IMG/VR virus record: IMGVR_UViG_3300044823_000318 | Coordinates: 1 to 25,731 of that record | Reading direction: 5' to 3' (one strand) | Origin: a virus | Length of the DNA stretch: 25,731 nt | Shown here: in pieces, positions 1 to 6,272 of the stretch | Position numbering within the stretch: the stretch's first letter is position 1 | Layout of the letters: every line of letters starts with the position of its first letter | The notes under the pieces: model-generated | What the model saw: the letters and a program-made list of their open reading frames with translations, nothing else | Databases searched by the model: none | What the model was told of the DNA's origin: nothing | Made by a program: the position numbers and the translations under genes

Positions 1-463
1 TACAAAAACGGTGAAAATCAAAATAGTGCACTCCAAACCACTTCATACAATTATCTTTAAGCCATTTACTTATTTCAGTTCCCCTCTCATATCCAGTATA
101 CGGTGTTTTATCAATGATTGTAAAAGTTGCCCCGCAATGTTTAAAAATATCACGAATTTCTTCAAGATCATGACCATTTCGCATTGAAGCCGATATTACT
201 ACACATGTATTAGTTTCTTCACACAATGTATTAATTAATGACATTACTCTTGGACACATATTTTGTTCATAATATTCATACTTGGATATTTCATTCGCTT
301 TAAATTTTTTTCGTAAAAATTTAGTTATTATGCGATGAATAGGTTTTTTGTTTGATTTAAATATAATGTCACCAAATTTCTCTTTATAGAAAAGGTCTGA
401 ATTGTATACACCATCTACATCCAAAAACAATAAATTTTTAAACTTATTAAGTTCTATTTCCAT
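1..463 (-). CDS. HAD-fold phosphatase-like protein, 3' end cut by window edge
   Basis: The reading frame opens with ATG at 463 and runs off the window without a stop, giving about 154 residues. Near the N-terminus it has FLDVDGV (D15 and D17), the HAD-superfamily motif I that carries the nucleophile and acid/base aspartates. About 100 residues in comes VVISASMRNG, which fits motif II (a strand ending in T/S) and is followed by a helix as in HAD enzymes. The order of elements matches the complete HAD protein at 2576-3061 (FLDLDDV, IILTSDW), so the two look like distant paralogues. The C-terminal DD motif would lie near or beyond the edge. Such small phage HAD proteins are often nucleotidases or polynucleotide phosphatases; the substrate is not readable here. 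It follows the 469-723 gene by 5 bases and should share its transcript. Confidence 0.8.
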   Translation of the reverse strand, partial: MEIELNKFKNLLFLDVDGVYNSDLFYKEKFGDIIFKSNKKPIHRIITKFLRKKFKANEISKYEYYEQNMCPRVMSLINTLCEETNTCVVISASMRNGHDLEEIRDIFKHCGATFTIIDKTPYTGYERGTEISKWLKDNCMKWFGVHYFDFHRFC

Positions 464-468
464 TTTAT

Positions 469-723
469 TTACTTCTGGCTCAACCATTCTTCAACTCTTT
501 TATCACGTTCTTCAAATGTTTCAACCAGTGCTTTTCCGCCAGTATGATTCTGAATAAGTATAGCTAAATCAGTTCTGAAATTTTCCAGTTCTTTATTATT
601 ATCAAAATAGAAAGAACCTTCAAAATTAAATGTTGTGGGATTTTCGCCCCCAACAATAATATGAAAACCATTTATTTTCATGATTTTTAAAAGATTGGTT
701 AATAATTTTTTCGTAATTTTCAT
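469..723 (-). CDS. Small protein of unknown function
   Basis: I do not recognise this protein of up to 84 residues. It has a basic, leucine-rich N-terminus, a central stretch with FHIIVGGENPTTF and aromatic residues suggesting a beta sheet, and a charged helical C-terminus ending VEEWLSQK. It is first in a two-gene unit with the HAD protein. The start is uncertain: ATG 723 lies only 5 bases beyond the TTACGTATAA box at 729-738, so a transcript from that promoter would be nearly leaderless. The in-frame ATG at 681 (MKINGFHII) would give 70 residues and a normal leader. A second, host-type promoter at 781-810 would supply a leader for the longer form. Both could be used at different times. Confidence 0.7.
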   Translation of the reverse strand: MKITKKLLTNLLKIMKINGFHIIVGGENPTTFNFEGSFYFDNNKELENFRTDLAILIQNHTGGKALVETFEERDKRVEEWLSQK

Positions 724-728
724 GTCCT

Positions 729-760
729 TTATACGTAAGTGTTATATAAAAGGTTACAAA
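729..760 (-). promoter_or_regulatory. Class 2 phage promoter-like element, copy 1
   Basis: Read on the minus strand this is TTTGTAACCTTTT, nine variable bases, then TTACGTATAA. The same 13-mer and 10-mer with exactly nine bases between recur at 2524-2555 and 5005-5036. The TTTG end resembles the Bacteroidetes -33 box, while TTACGTATAA replaces the usual TAnnTTTG. It would drive the 469-723 and 1-463 genes. Confidence 0.8.
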
Positions 761-780
761 TTTTTTTATTAATTTTCATG

Positions 781-810
781 CAAATATACTAAAATTATTA
801 GAAACAACAA
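781..810 (-). promoter_or_regulatory. Host-type (Bacteroidetes) promoter
   Basis: On the minus strand TTG (810-808) is followed by 19 bases and TATATTTG (788-781), fitting the Bacteroidetes primary-sigma pattern TTG-N19-TAnnTTTG. It lies upstream of the class 2 element for the same unit, so the 469-723 gene may have tandem promoters. Confidence 0.65.
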
Positions 811-836
811 TATTTACAATTATTTTTTTGAAAAAA

Positions 837-867
837 TTTGTTAATTAAATAAATTGTATTACTTTTG
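837..867 (+). promoter_or_regulatory. Host-type (Bacteroidetes) promoter
   Basis: TTTG at 837-840, 19 bases, then TACTTTTG at 860-867 exactly match the Bacteroidetes consensus TTTG-N19-TAnnTTTG. The match lies 18 bases before ATG 886, which fixes that ATG as the start of the next gene instead of the in-frame TTG at 865 that lies inside the -7 box. Confidence 0.8.
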
Positions 868-885
868 CTTTTTAAATATTTCATT

Positions 886-1104
886 ATGGAAGAAATAAAA
901 AAACACTTAGAATATGAATATAATCGTGCAGATAATGCATGGTGGAGTTCATTAAGTTCTCGTGACTCTAAAAAAGAAGAATTAAAAAAACTTCAAATTG
1001 AAGTTAGTTTTTTAGAAGAAGATGTGAAAAAATATGAAAAAGAAAAAGAATATTTCAACAAATTATTGACTGAATTAAACGAAAACGAAGAAAATAAAAT
1101 ATGA
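886..1104 (+). CDS. Small coiled-coil protein of unknown function
   Basis: This is a 72-residue, highly charged protein that I do not recognise. After an N-terminal segment with NAWWSSLSS it is almost all Lys/Glu/Leu in a heptad-like pattern (ELKKLQIEVSFLEEDVKKYEKEKEYF), typical of a helical hairpin or coiled coil. There is no signal peptide or membrane segment. The frame is open upstream to a TTG at 865, but that codon is part of the -7 promoter box, so ATG 886 is chosen. It is the first plus-strand gene after the divergent promoter region and is likely made early by host polymerase. Such small acidic early proteins often bind host factors, but nothing here shows that. Confidence 0.75.
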   Translation: MEEIKKHLEYEYNRADNAWWSSLSSRDSKKEELKKLQIEVSFLEEDVKKYEKEKEYFNKLLTELNENEENKI

Positions 1105-1126
1105 CATGATTTAATTGAAGATTCTT

Positions 1127-1136
1127 AGTATTTATA
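1127..1136 (+). promoter_or_regulatory. Class 3 (late-type) box AGTATTTATA
   Basis: AGTATTTATA ends 14 bases before ATG 1151, the same arrangement as in front of the minus-strand late units. It lies inside a longer open frame that begins at 1115, so it argues for ATG 1151 as the real start of the GIY-YIG gene and gives this mobile gene its own promoter. Confidence 0.65.
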
Positions 1137-1150
1137 TAAAAATTTCAATT

Positions 1151-1789
1151 ATGTACATATATAAAATAACAAATAAAATTAATCAAAAAATTTATATTGG
1201 TAAACATGCATCAAAAAGAAAGAACTATTGGGGTTCAGGTAAAAGAATAAGATTAGCAATAAAAAAATATGGTAAAGAAAATTTTCTTCAAGAAATTATT
1301 GAATATTGTGAAAATGAAGAGCAATTATCTAATCGTGAAATTTTTTGGATTAATTATTTTGATGCAAGAAATGAAGATATTGGTTATAATATTTTAGAAG
1401 GTGGTGAGGGAAATAGCATTATATGTAAAGGATATTGGCTAAATAAAAAATTGAGTGACGAACATAAAAAAAATATATCGAAATATCATGCGGACGTAAG
1501 TGGTGAAAAAAATCCAATGTTTGGAAAAACACGTAGTGAATCATTTAAGGAAAACTTAAGAAAAATAAGAACAGGTTTTAAATATTCAGAAGAAACAAAA
1601 TTAATAGAATCAAAAAACAATATGGGTGCTAAGAATTCAAATTCTAAATTAACTGATGAAAATGTAATTGAAATTCGAAAAGCATATGAAAATGGAATAA
1701 CAATGAAAGACCTTGCAAATAAACATAGTGTAAATAAACCCTGTATATGGAAAATAGTTCATAACTATACTTGGAAACATTTAATTTAA
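1151..1789 (+). CDS. GIY-YIG homing endonuclease with NUMOD3-like and helix-turn-helix tail
   Basis: This 212-residue protein is a freestanding homing-type nuclease that would cleave DNA at a related, gene-free locus and promote its own spread. The catalytic module begins at residue 1: MYIYKIT (the GIY strand), IYIGKH at 14-19 (the YIG strand), basic residues around 23-39, and NREIFWINYF at 61-70, where E63 is the expected metal-binding glutamate, followed by YNILEGGEG. Next come segments of the NUMOD3 type (LNKKLSDEHKKNIS and GEKNPMFGKTRSESFKENL), known DNA-binding repeats of such nucleases. The last 45 residues (LTDENVIEIRKAY...MKDLANKH) look like a helix-turn-helix. An in-frame ATG at 1115 would add 12 residues, but it lies upstream of the AGTATTTATA box at 1127 and the conserved domain starts at 1151. 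It sits between unrelated small genes, as mobile genes do. Confidence 0.92.
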   Translation: MYIYKITNKINQKIYIGKHASKRKNYWGSGKRIRLAIKKYGKENFLQEIIEYCENEEQLSNREIFWINYFDARNEDIGYNILEGGEGNSIICKGYWLNKKLSDEHKKNISKYHADVSGEKNPMFGKTRSESFKENLRKIRTGFKYSEETKLIESKNNMGAKNSNSKLTDENVIEIRKAYENGITMKDLANKHSVNKPCIWKIVHNYTWKHLI

Positions 1790-1795
1790 TATGAC

Positions 1796-2374
1796 ATGAA
1801 TAAATTAATTTTTAAAGATTTAAGAGAAATTGCACGTAAACAATATAATGATGCGAATTGTAAGTATGGTAATAATGAATATATCTATCATATAGACATG
1901 GTATCTGATGCTATTGAAAAATATCAAAATGTGTTTATAAATCAAAACGATTATTTTAATACTTATGTGGCATCTCTTTTTCATGATAGTATAGAGGATG
2001 CAAGACAAACTTTTAATGATATGAAAGGCATAATAGGTATTGAAGCAGCAAGAGTTGTTCTTAGAGTAACTGATGTACCTGCAGAAAACAGACTTATGAG
2101 GCATTTGCTTACAATGGGCAAAACTGTTGAAGATTATCGTGCAATCATTCTAAAAATGGCTGATATGTGGGCAAATGTCACATACAGTAAAACAAGTGGT
2201 GGAACTATGTATATTAAATATGTTGATGAATACCAATATCGTAAACCGATATTTCAATCAGCATTAAAATGGTATATACAATATCTCGATCAAATTCTAC
2301 TTGCTGAATTATGGGAAGAACTTGATTATGCTCATGGGGTAAAAGGAACTTATTTGAATTTAAAATTAATATAA
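1796..2374 (+). CDS. HD-domain hydrolase resembling SpoT/Mesh1-type alarmone hydrolases
   Basis: The 192-residue protein carries the signature of the HD hydrolase domain of RelA/SpoT and of small alarmone hydrolases, which remove pyrophosphate from (p)ppGpp and related nucleotides. Visible residues are H32 (YHIDMV), H63-D64 and E67-D68 (LFHDSIEDA), and K120-A-D123...N127 (LKMADMWANV), which corresponds to the KxADxxxN motif of that family with the right D-to-N spacing of four. The length matches the roughly 180-residue single-domain Mesh1 form; no synthetase, TGS or ACT domain is present. It begins 6 bases after the GIY-YIG gene, so it may share that transcript. Inference: it may lower alarmone levels during infection or counter an alarmone-producing toxin. 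An alternative is another HD nucleotide phosphohydrolase of the same fold. Confidence 0.8.
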   Translation: MNKLIFKDLREIARKQYNDANCKYGNNEYIYHIDMVSDAIEKYQNVFINQNDYFNTYVASLFHDSIEDARQTFNDMKGIIGIEAARVVLRVTDVPAENRLMRHLLTMGKTVEDYRAIILKMADMWANVTYSKTSGGTMYIKYVDEYQYRKPIFQSALKWYIQYLDQILLAELWEELDYAHGVKGTYLNLKLI

Positions 2375-2413
2375 TAAAAAAAGTAAATTATGATATTCAA
2401 AAACAAATTGTAA

Positions 2414-2530
2414 ATGATTATGAAAAAAACGTATCGAATTATGAATTGGTTATATGATAATTCAACCATTTATTTGGCAAGAAAATATAATAAATTTAAA
2501 AATTTTAAATTAAATAACAATTTTTTGTAA
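2414..2530 (+). CDS. Possible 38-residue basic protein
   Basis: The only frame worth noting in the 200-base gap after the HD hydrolase. It starts at ATG 2414 (or ATG 2420, MKKTYRIMNW) and stops at TAA 2528-2530, inside the TTTGTAACC promoter box. The product is rich in Tyr, Asn and Lys (NWLYDNSTIYLARKYNKF), with a composition that looks like protein and not like random AT-rich sequence. It is unrecognised. The coding claim is weak because of its length. Confidence 0.35.
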   Translation: MIMKKTYRIMNWLYDNSTIYLARKYNKFKNFKLNNNFL

Positions 2531-2555
2531 CCTTTTCAATAAGATTTACGTATAA
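2524..2555 (+). promoter_or_regulatory. Class 2 phage promoter-like element, copy 2
   Basis: TTTGTAACCTTTT, nine bases, TTACGTATAA, ending 20 bases before ATG 2576. Spacing is identical to the copies at 729-760 (minus) and 5005-5036. It would drive the HAD, HNH and exonuclease genes that follow. Confidence 0.8.
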
Positions 2556-2575
2556 ATAGGCAATATAATAAAATA

Positions 2576-3061
2576 ATGAACAACGAAAAACGATATTTAT
2601 TTCTCGATCTTGATGACGTTATGGTGACTACAAGACAACATTTTGCAAAAAAATTACATCCAAAGTATATGACAGCACCTTTTGATTCTAAATGTGTTAA
2701 AGTGCTGAATGAAATTATTGATACAGCAAAACCACTTATTATACTTACCAGTGACTGGAAATTAAGATTTAAACTTGATGTCATAAATGAAATCTTTAAA
2801 GATAATGGAGTTGCCGATGTTGTTTTTGATTACACACCAGATTTTTGGGGCACACAGTTTAAAAGTATTCAAGAAATCGATACTTGTCGTGGATTTGAAA
2901 TTCTTAAATATGTTCATCAATATCAAATTGAAAAGTACGTTGCGGTGGATGACCTTGATCTCAGACCTTGGCTGATTGATCATTTTGTACAATGCACACA
3001 TGCAACTGAAGGAATAAAACAAAGTGGCGTTAAAGAAAAAATATTGAAAATTTTAATGTAA
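2576..3061 (+). CDS. HAD-fold phosphatase-like protein
   Basis: A complete 161-residue HAD-superfamily protein. Motif I is FLDLDDV (nucleophile D11, D13), motif II is ILTSDWK (T58, S59), and the C-terminal motif is AVDDLD (D125, D126) that would coordinate Mg2+. There is no large cap domain, so the active site should be open to bulky substrates such as nucleic acid ends or proteins. The layout is close to the compact HAD domains found in nucleic-acid repair proteins and phage nucleotidases; the exact substrate is not readable. The class 2 promoter directly upstream and the related HAD gene at 1-463, also behind a class 2 promoter, suggest joint expression of two versions of the same activity. 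Start ATG 2576 is the first after the promoter. Confidence 0.85.
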   Translation: MNNEKRYLFLDLDDVMVTTRQHFAKKLHPKYMTAPFDSKCVKVLNEIIDTAKPLIILTSDWKLRFKLDVINEIFKDNGVADVVFDYTPDFWGTQFKSIQEIDTCRGFEILKYVHQYQIEKYVAVDDLDLRPWLIDHFVQCTHATEGIKQSGVKEKILKILM

Positions 3062-3065
3062 AACT

Positions 3066-3347
3066 ATGTATAACTTTATTTTTATGAAAAATAAAAAACA
3101 GGTGTTTCTTAATTGGAATAACAGATGCTATTATACAAACAAAATTTTAAATAAAAATGTTGATTATAATGATTTGATATTTCCAGTTATTGACCATAAA
3201 ATTAGTGTCTATTTTGGTTTTATTAATGATGTTGATTTTAAAATTATTGGGGGATTAGATAATTTATGCATTTGTTCAAGAGAAATTAATGGAAAAAGGG
3301 GAATTATGTGTGAAAATGAATTTAAATTAAAAATAAATAAAATATGA
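3066..3347 (+). CDS. Small HNH-like endonuclease
   Basis: A 93-residue protein with the order of elements seen in compact HNH proteins: a Cys-containing knuckle (NRCYYTNKIL), then PVIDHKISVYFGF with the D-H of the ββα-metal motif, GGLDNLCIC with the central Asn, and SREINGKRG with the last Asn and basic tail. I read this as an HNH fold. Only one clear Cys of each zinc-knuckle pair is present, so metal structure may be reduced. It starts 4 bases after the HAD stop and overlaps the next gene by 4 bases (ATGA), so it is embedded in an operon. ATG 3084 (MKNKKQ) is an alternative start. It may be a mobile endonuclease or a phage-specific nuclease. Confidence 0.65.
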   Translation: MYNFIFMKNKKQVFLNWNNRCYYTNKILNKNVDYNDLIFPVIDHKISVYFGFINDVDFKIIGGLDNLCICSREINGKRGIMCENEFKLKINKI

Positions 3348-3868
3348 AAAGTAAACTTGTTTGTTGTGATATAGAAACAGACGGTCCATATATGCCAGAT
3401 TATTCAATTATTTGTTTTGCAGCAATTGTTGTTGAACCCTCATTATCTAAAACTTTTTATGGTAAAATGAGACCAATTTCAGATAAATGGAATCCAGAAG
3501 CATTAGCAATTAGTGGTTTTAGTCGTGAAGAACATTTAACTTTTGATGAACCAGAAAAGGTTATGAAAGAATTTGCCGAATGGTTAAAAATCAATTCTAA
3601 AGGGTCACCAGTTGGAATTTCAGATAATAATGGTTATGATTTTGGAGTATGTCTTAATTATTATTTTCATAAATTTTATGGTTCAAACCCACTGGGTTGG
3701 TCGTCAAGACGTATCGGAGATTTATTTTGTGGTGCTGAACATGATATGTATTATCGATGGAAAAAACATAGAATAACAATCCACAATCATGACTGTCGAT
3801 GTGATGTAAAAGGAAATGCTGAAGCATTATTGTATTTATCAAAAACTTACAACATTAAATTGCCATAA
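3344..3868 (+). CDS. DEDDh-family 3'-5' exonuclease (DnaQ-like)
   Basis: The 174-residue protein has all three exonuclease motifs of the RNase T/DnaQ superfamily. Exo I is CDIETDGP (D9, E11), Exo II is NNGYDFGVCLNYYF (D99), and Exo III is HNHDCRCDVKGNAEAL with H149 and D154 in the H-x4-D spacing of the DEDDh group. All acidic residues are present, so it should be active as a 3'-5' exonuclease on DNA or RNA. The size equals a single exonuclease domain, with no polymerase attached. It overlaps the HNH-like gene by 4 bases (ATGA) and is probably translated by coupling. Roles could be trimming of ssDNA ends, proofreading in trans or RNA turnover. It contrasts with the second exonuclease-fold protein at 8490-9316, whose catalytic residues are lost. 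Confidence 0.88.
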   Translation: MKSKLVCCDIETDGPYMPDYSIICFAAIVVEPSLSKTFYGKMRPISDKWNPEALAISGFSREEHLTFDEPEKVMKEFAEWLKINSKGSPVGISDNNGYDFGVCLNYYFHKFYGSNPLGWSSRRIGDLFCGAEHDMYYRWKKHRITIHNHDCRCDVKGNAEALLYLSKTYNIKLP

Positions 3869-3872
3869 AGGT

Positions 3873-4754
3873 ATGATAACACATCAAGAATTTTTAATCA
3901 AATTAATGAAAAATAATATTCACTACAAAAATAAAGAATTTGAAGTAATTGGTGAATATAAAAAAATGAAAGATTATGTTTTAATAAAAGATAATTTTGG
4001 ATTATTAAAAAACATACCTTATGACCTTCTACAAGGAAGAAAACCTACAGTACAATCTGCTTTAAATAAATATGAATATATTATAAATAAATTTAATTAT
4101 ATTCATTCTAACAAATATGTTTATAAAAAATTTCTTTATTTAAAAGAAACCACAGAATTTGAATTTATTTGTTCCAAACATGGTATAATAAAAACGTTGG
4201 TTAGGTATCATTTAAGACATGGATGCCCCAAATGTGGAACGGAGCAAGCAAAAAGTTGCATACAACCCAAATCATTAATTGATTTTATGAATGAATCTAA
4301 TGTTATACATAATAATAAATATAATTATTTTAATGCTATATATATTAATACTTCCACTAAGTTAATAATAACTTGTCCAATACATGGTGATTTTTTACAA
4401 ACACCCAATAAACATTTACAAGGTAGAGGTTGTAAAAAATGTAGTAGAGAAAATAATAATTTTATAAAATCGAATTGGATTTCCAAAGAGGGATTGGCAA
4501 CTTTTTATGTTTTAAAATGTTGGAATAAAAACGAAAATTTTTATAAATATGGCATTTGTACTGGAGAAATAGAAAATAGATATAATTCAAAAACAAAAAT
4601 GCCTTATAATTATGCAATAGAAATTAAAATACAAAATTTTGACAGGTCAATAATTTGGGAAACGGAAGAAAAATACAAGAAAAATAATTTATTAATTCAA
4701 TATAAACCTCAAATTTATTTTAAAGGTTCATCAGAATGTTTTATTAAAAATTGA
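3873..4754 (+). CDS. Zinc-ribbon / GIY-YIG homing endonuclease
   Basis: The likely start is ATG 3873, 4 bases after the exonuclease stop; an in-frame ATG at 3816 lies inside that gene. The 293 residues hold two tandem zinc-ribbon-like units of the form C-x2-HG-x(13-14)-H-x4-GC-x2-C: one with CSKHGII...HGCPKCG and one with CPIHGDF...RGCKKCS. These repeats are known in phage homing nucleases as DNA-binding modules. The C-terminus has FYVLKCWNKNENFYKYGIC (the GIY and YIG strands of the T5orf172-like subgroup), IENRYNS (catalytic Arg) and GSSECFI (metal-binding Glu). The same ribbon units occur in the 23607-24539 protein with a different nuclease. It carries no late box and should be co-transcribed with the upstream operon. 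Confidence 0.85.
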   Translation: MITHQEFLIKLMKNNIHYKNKEFEVIGEYKKMKDYVLIKDNFGLLKNIPYDLLQGRKPTVQSALNKYEYIINKFNYIHSNKYVYKKFLYLKETTEFEFICSKHGIIKTLVRYHLRHGCPKCGTEQAKSCIQPKSLIDFMNESNVIHNNKYNYFNAIYINTSTKLIITCPIHGDFLQTPNKHLQGRGCKKCSRENNNFIKSNWISKEGLATFYVLKCWNKNENFYKYGICTGEIENRYNSKTKMPYNYAIEIKIQNFDRSIIWETEEKYKKNNLLIQYKPQIYFKGSSECFIKN

Positions 4755-4772
4755 CACCAAATAAAATTTATT

Positions 4773-4991
4773 ATGACAAATTATAAAAAAGACACACCAA
4801 GACTTACAGTTAAGTTTATTGATACAGATACTGAAAAAACAATTCTTGAATTAAAAGATAGAACTTGGCTTACGATTGGTGAGTTACTCACAGACTATAC
4901 CGTTGATTCAATTGTTAAAAATGAATTAAAAGATAAAAAACTACCCAAAAACATAATGGTGCTTGTAGTAGCCGAATATACCTTGCAATAA
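4773..4991 (+). CDS. Small protein of unknown function
   Basis: A 72-residue protein that I do not recognise. It alternates hydrophobic and charged residues (RLTVKFIDTDTEKTILELKD), predicting a small beta sheet, then a helix (SIVKNELKDK) and a final strand (NIMVLVVAEYTLQ). There is no signal peptide or membrane segment. It follows the zinc-ribbon nuclease by 18 bases and ends just before the class 2 promoter at 5005. Since homing nucleases insert between genes, it may originally have been next to the exonuclease gene. ATG 4773 is the first start in frame. Confidence 0.7.
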   Translation: MTNYKKDTPRLTVKFIDTDTEKTILELKDRTWLTIGELLTDYTVDSIVKNELKDKKLPKNIMVLVVAEYTLQ

Positions 4992-5004
4992 AATATTCTA
5001 TTTT

Positions 5005-5036
5005 TTTGTAACCTTTTTAATGTTGTTTACGTATAA
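5005..5036 (+). promoter_or_regulatory. Class 2 phage promoter-like element, copy 3
   Basis: TTTGTAACCTTTT, nine bases, TTACGTATAA, ending 25 bases before ATG 5062. The frame of the next gene is open upstream to an ATG at 5020, but that codon lies inside this element, so 5062 is the start. Confidence 0.8.
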
Positions 5037-5061
5037 GACTCATAACATTAAATTTAAAACT

Positions 5062-5802
5062 ATGAAAAAAATGATTTTTATTATCGCAATCATTCTCACT
5101 GCAAACGCAGTATCTGCTCAGTTATCTGGTCTTCTTGGATATATTAAAGAAAGACCAGCATATGAATTTTCTCATGTCCCGTTCGCAGTTAAACAGGGTG
5201 CAGATGGTAGGTTTGTATATGATCTAACTCCGCAGAAATTTCAGCAAATGATCAATGAAACTACTTGGATGAAAGATTATTTAAGTACAAAAACATATTC
5301 ATTTTTCAAAGACGGTAAGTTTTATATGCTTTCATATGATACTTGTAGTAACTGTAATAGAAGTCCTTCTGTGAATAAGCCAATTGAAAGAGGATTATAT
5401 TTATTCCGTCTGGATAACGGTAACTGGACTAAAGCATGCTATGAACCAGTACAAGTTGATTATTTTAGTATGGATTCAAGCATATTTATACCAAATAAAG
5501 GTCAATACACCATTTGGTCAGCTTATTGTTATTTTCCTTGGAGAACTGCAGGTGATTTACCTGAAGATAAAGGACAGTTTGGTGATGGAGTAAAAGATGG
5601 TAGTGTAACCATATCAGATAATGGTGAAGTTACAATAGTACTTGTAAATCATAAATATTATTCCAATTACAGAAGAAAAATAGCTGATAAATTTTCTTTT
5701 GAAAACAGAACAGTTGTTCTTGTACCATATAGTTTTGATAATAAAGTAATGTATTCAATAGCTATCAGACCAATTTCATACAGCTCTGAAAACAATAAAT
5801 AA
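5062..5802 (+). CDS. Secreted or periplasmic protein of unknown function
   Basis: The 246-residue protein starts with a clear signal peptide: MKKMIF, a hydrophobic core (IIAIILTA), and a signal peptidase I site around AVSA-Q at residues 19-20. There is no lipobox cysteine. The mature part is rich in aromatic residues and beta-strand patterns, with CSNC about 100 residues in and isolated cysteines further on, which could pair in the periplasm. I recognise no catalytic motif. It has its own class 2 promoter, so it is likely made before the lysis genes; an early exported protein would suit a surface or superinfection-exclusion role, but that is inference. The codon style seems like its neighbours. 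A hairpin terminator lies 33 bases after the stop (5835-5875). Confidence 0.78.
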   Translation: MKKMIFIIAIILTANAVSAQLSGLLGYIKERPAYEFSHVPFAVKQGADGRFVYDLTPQKFQQMINETTWMKDYLSTKTYSFFKDGKFYMLSYDTCSNCNRSPSVNKPIERGLYLFRLDNGNWTKACYEPVQVDYFSMDSSIFIPNKGQYTIWSAYCYFPWRTAGDLPEDKGQFGDGVKDGSVTISDNGEVTIVLVNHKYYSNYRRKIADKFSFENRTVVLVPYSFDNKVMYSIAIRPISYSSENNK

Positions 5803-6227
5803 TGATAAATGTTGTACCGTATATTCAAACAATTGGGACTGAAATATATAAGAAATTCATTTCAGTCCCTTTTTCTGTAAATTTATTGTATCCTACAACA
5901 AAAGAAGAAGGTGTCCAAGTATTATTCGATGACTGGCATGGTAAGAATATGGGTACATATTGTAAATTTGCAAATGAAGAAAAAATAACTCTTGAATTTT
6001 ATGCAGAATATTATACTGTTTACAAGAATATGAAAAAATACATATTACCATTGCCTCAAACCATTAATGATTTTATCAATGATATGGACAGGTTTAAAGT
6101 TCAACTTTACTGGACTGAATGGGTTGATCAAAACTTCGAACCAAAAGATTATCTGAATGTTAATAAAATTGAAGAGTATTTTACACACTTATTGATCAGG
6201 ATGCAGAAAGAACAAGATTTGGACTAA
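5802..6227 (+). CDS. Protein of unknown function with an internal terminator hairpin
   Basis: The 141-residue protein is unrecognised; it is acidic and aromatic-rich (FYAEYYTVYKNMKKYI, VQLYWTEWVDQ) with a helical C-terminus. ATG 5802 shares its first base with the preceding TAA stop (TAATG), typical of translational coupling. Oddly, a strong hairpin plus T-run (5835-5875) lies inside codons 12-25. Either it attenuates transcription into this gene or the gene starts further in. The next in-frame ATG would remove roughly the first 50 residues. The sequence upstream of that Met (SVNLLYPTTKEEGVQVLF) looks like real protein, so I keep the long form. Confidence 0.65.
   Translation: MINVVPYIQTIGTEIYKKFISVPFSVNLLYPTTKEEGVQVLFDDWHGKNMGTYCKFANEEKITLEFYAEYYTVYKNMKKYILPLPQTINDFINDMDRFKVQLYWTEWVDQNFEPKDYLNVNKIEEYFTHLLIRMQKEQDLD
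5835..5875 (+). terminator. Intrinsic terminator or attenuator
   Basis: GGGACTGAAAT at 5835-5845 pairs perfectly with ATTTCAGTCCC at 5859-5869 across a 13-base loop, and TTTTTC follows. It lies 33 bases beyond the stop of the secreted-protein gene, as expected for its terminator, but also within the 5' end of the next frame. Confidence 0.75.
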
Positions 6228-6230
6228 TTC

Positions 6231-6261
6231 TTGCAATTTTAAATTATTTTATTTACCTTTG
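6231..6261 (+). promoter_or_regulatory. Host-type (Bacteroidetes) promoter
   Basis: TTG at 6231-6233, 20 bases, TACCTTTG at 6254-6261, close to the Bacteroidetes TTG-N19-TAnnTTTG pattern. It ends 11 bases before ATG 6273 of the GNAT-like gene and starts a new unit after the terminator-bearing one. Confidence 0.65.
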
Positions 6262-6272
6262 ACCTTTATAAT

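Noticed and set aside
865-885. TTG at 865 as start of the small coiled-coil gene
   Set aside because: The codon lies in the TACTTTTG promoter box; ATG 886 is the first usable start.
1820-2104. Minus-strand frame of 94 codons inside the HD hydrolase gene
   Set aside because: Ile/Tyr-rich shadow of an AT-rich gene; no promoter or conserved pattern.
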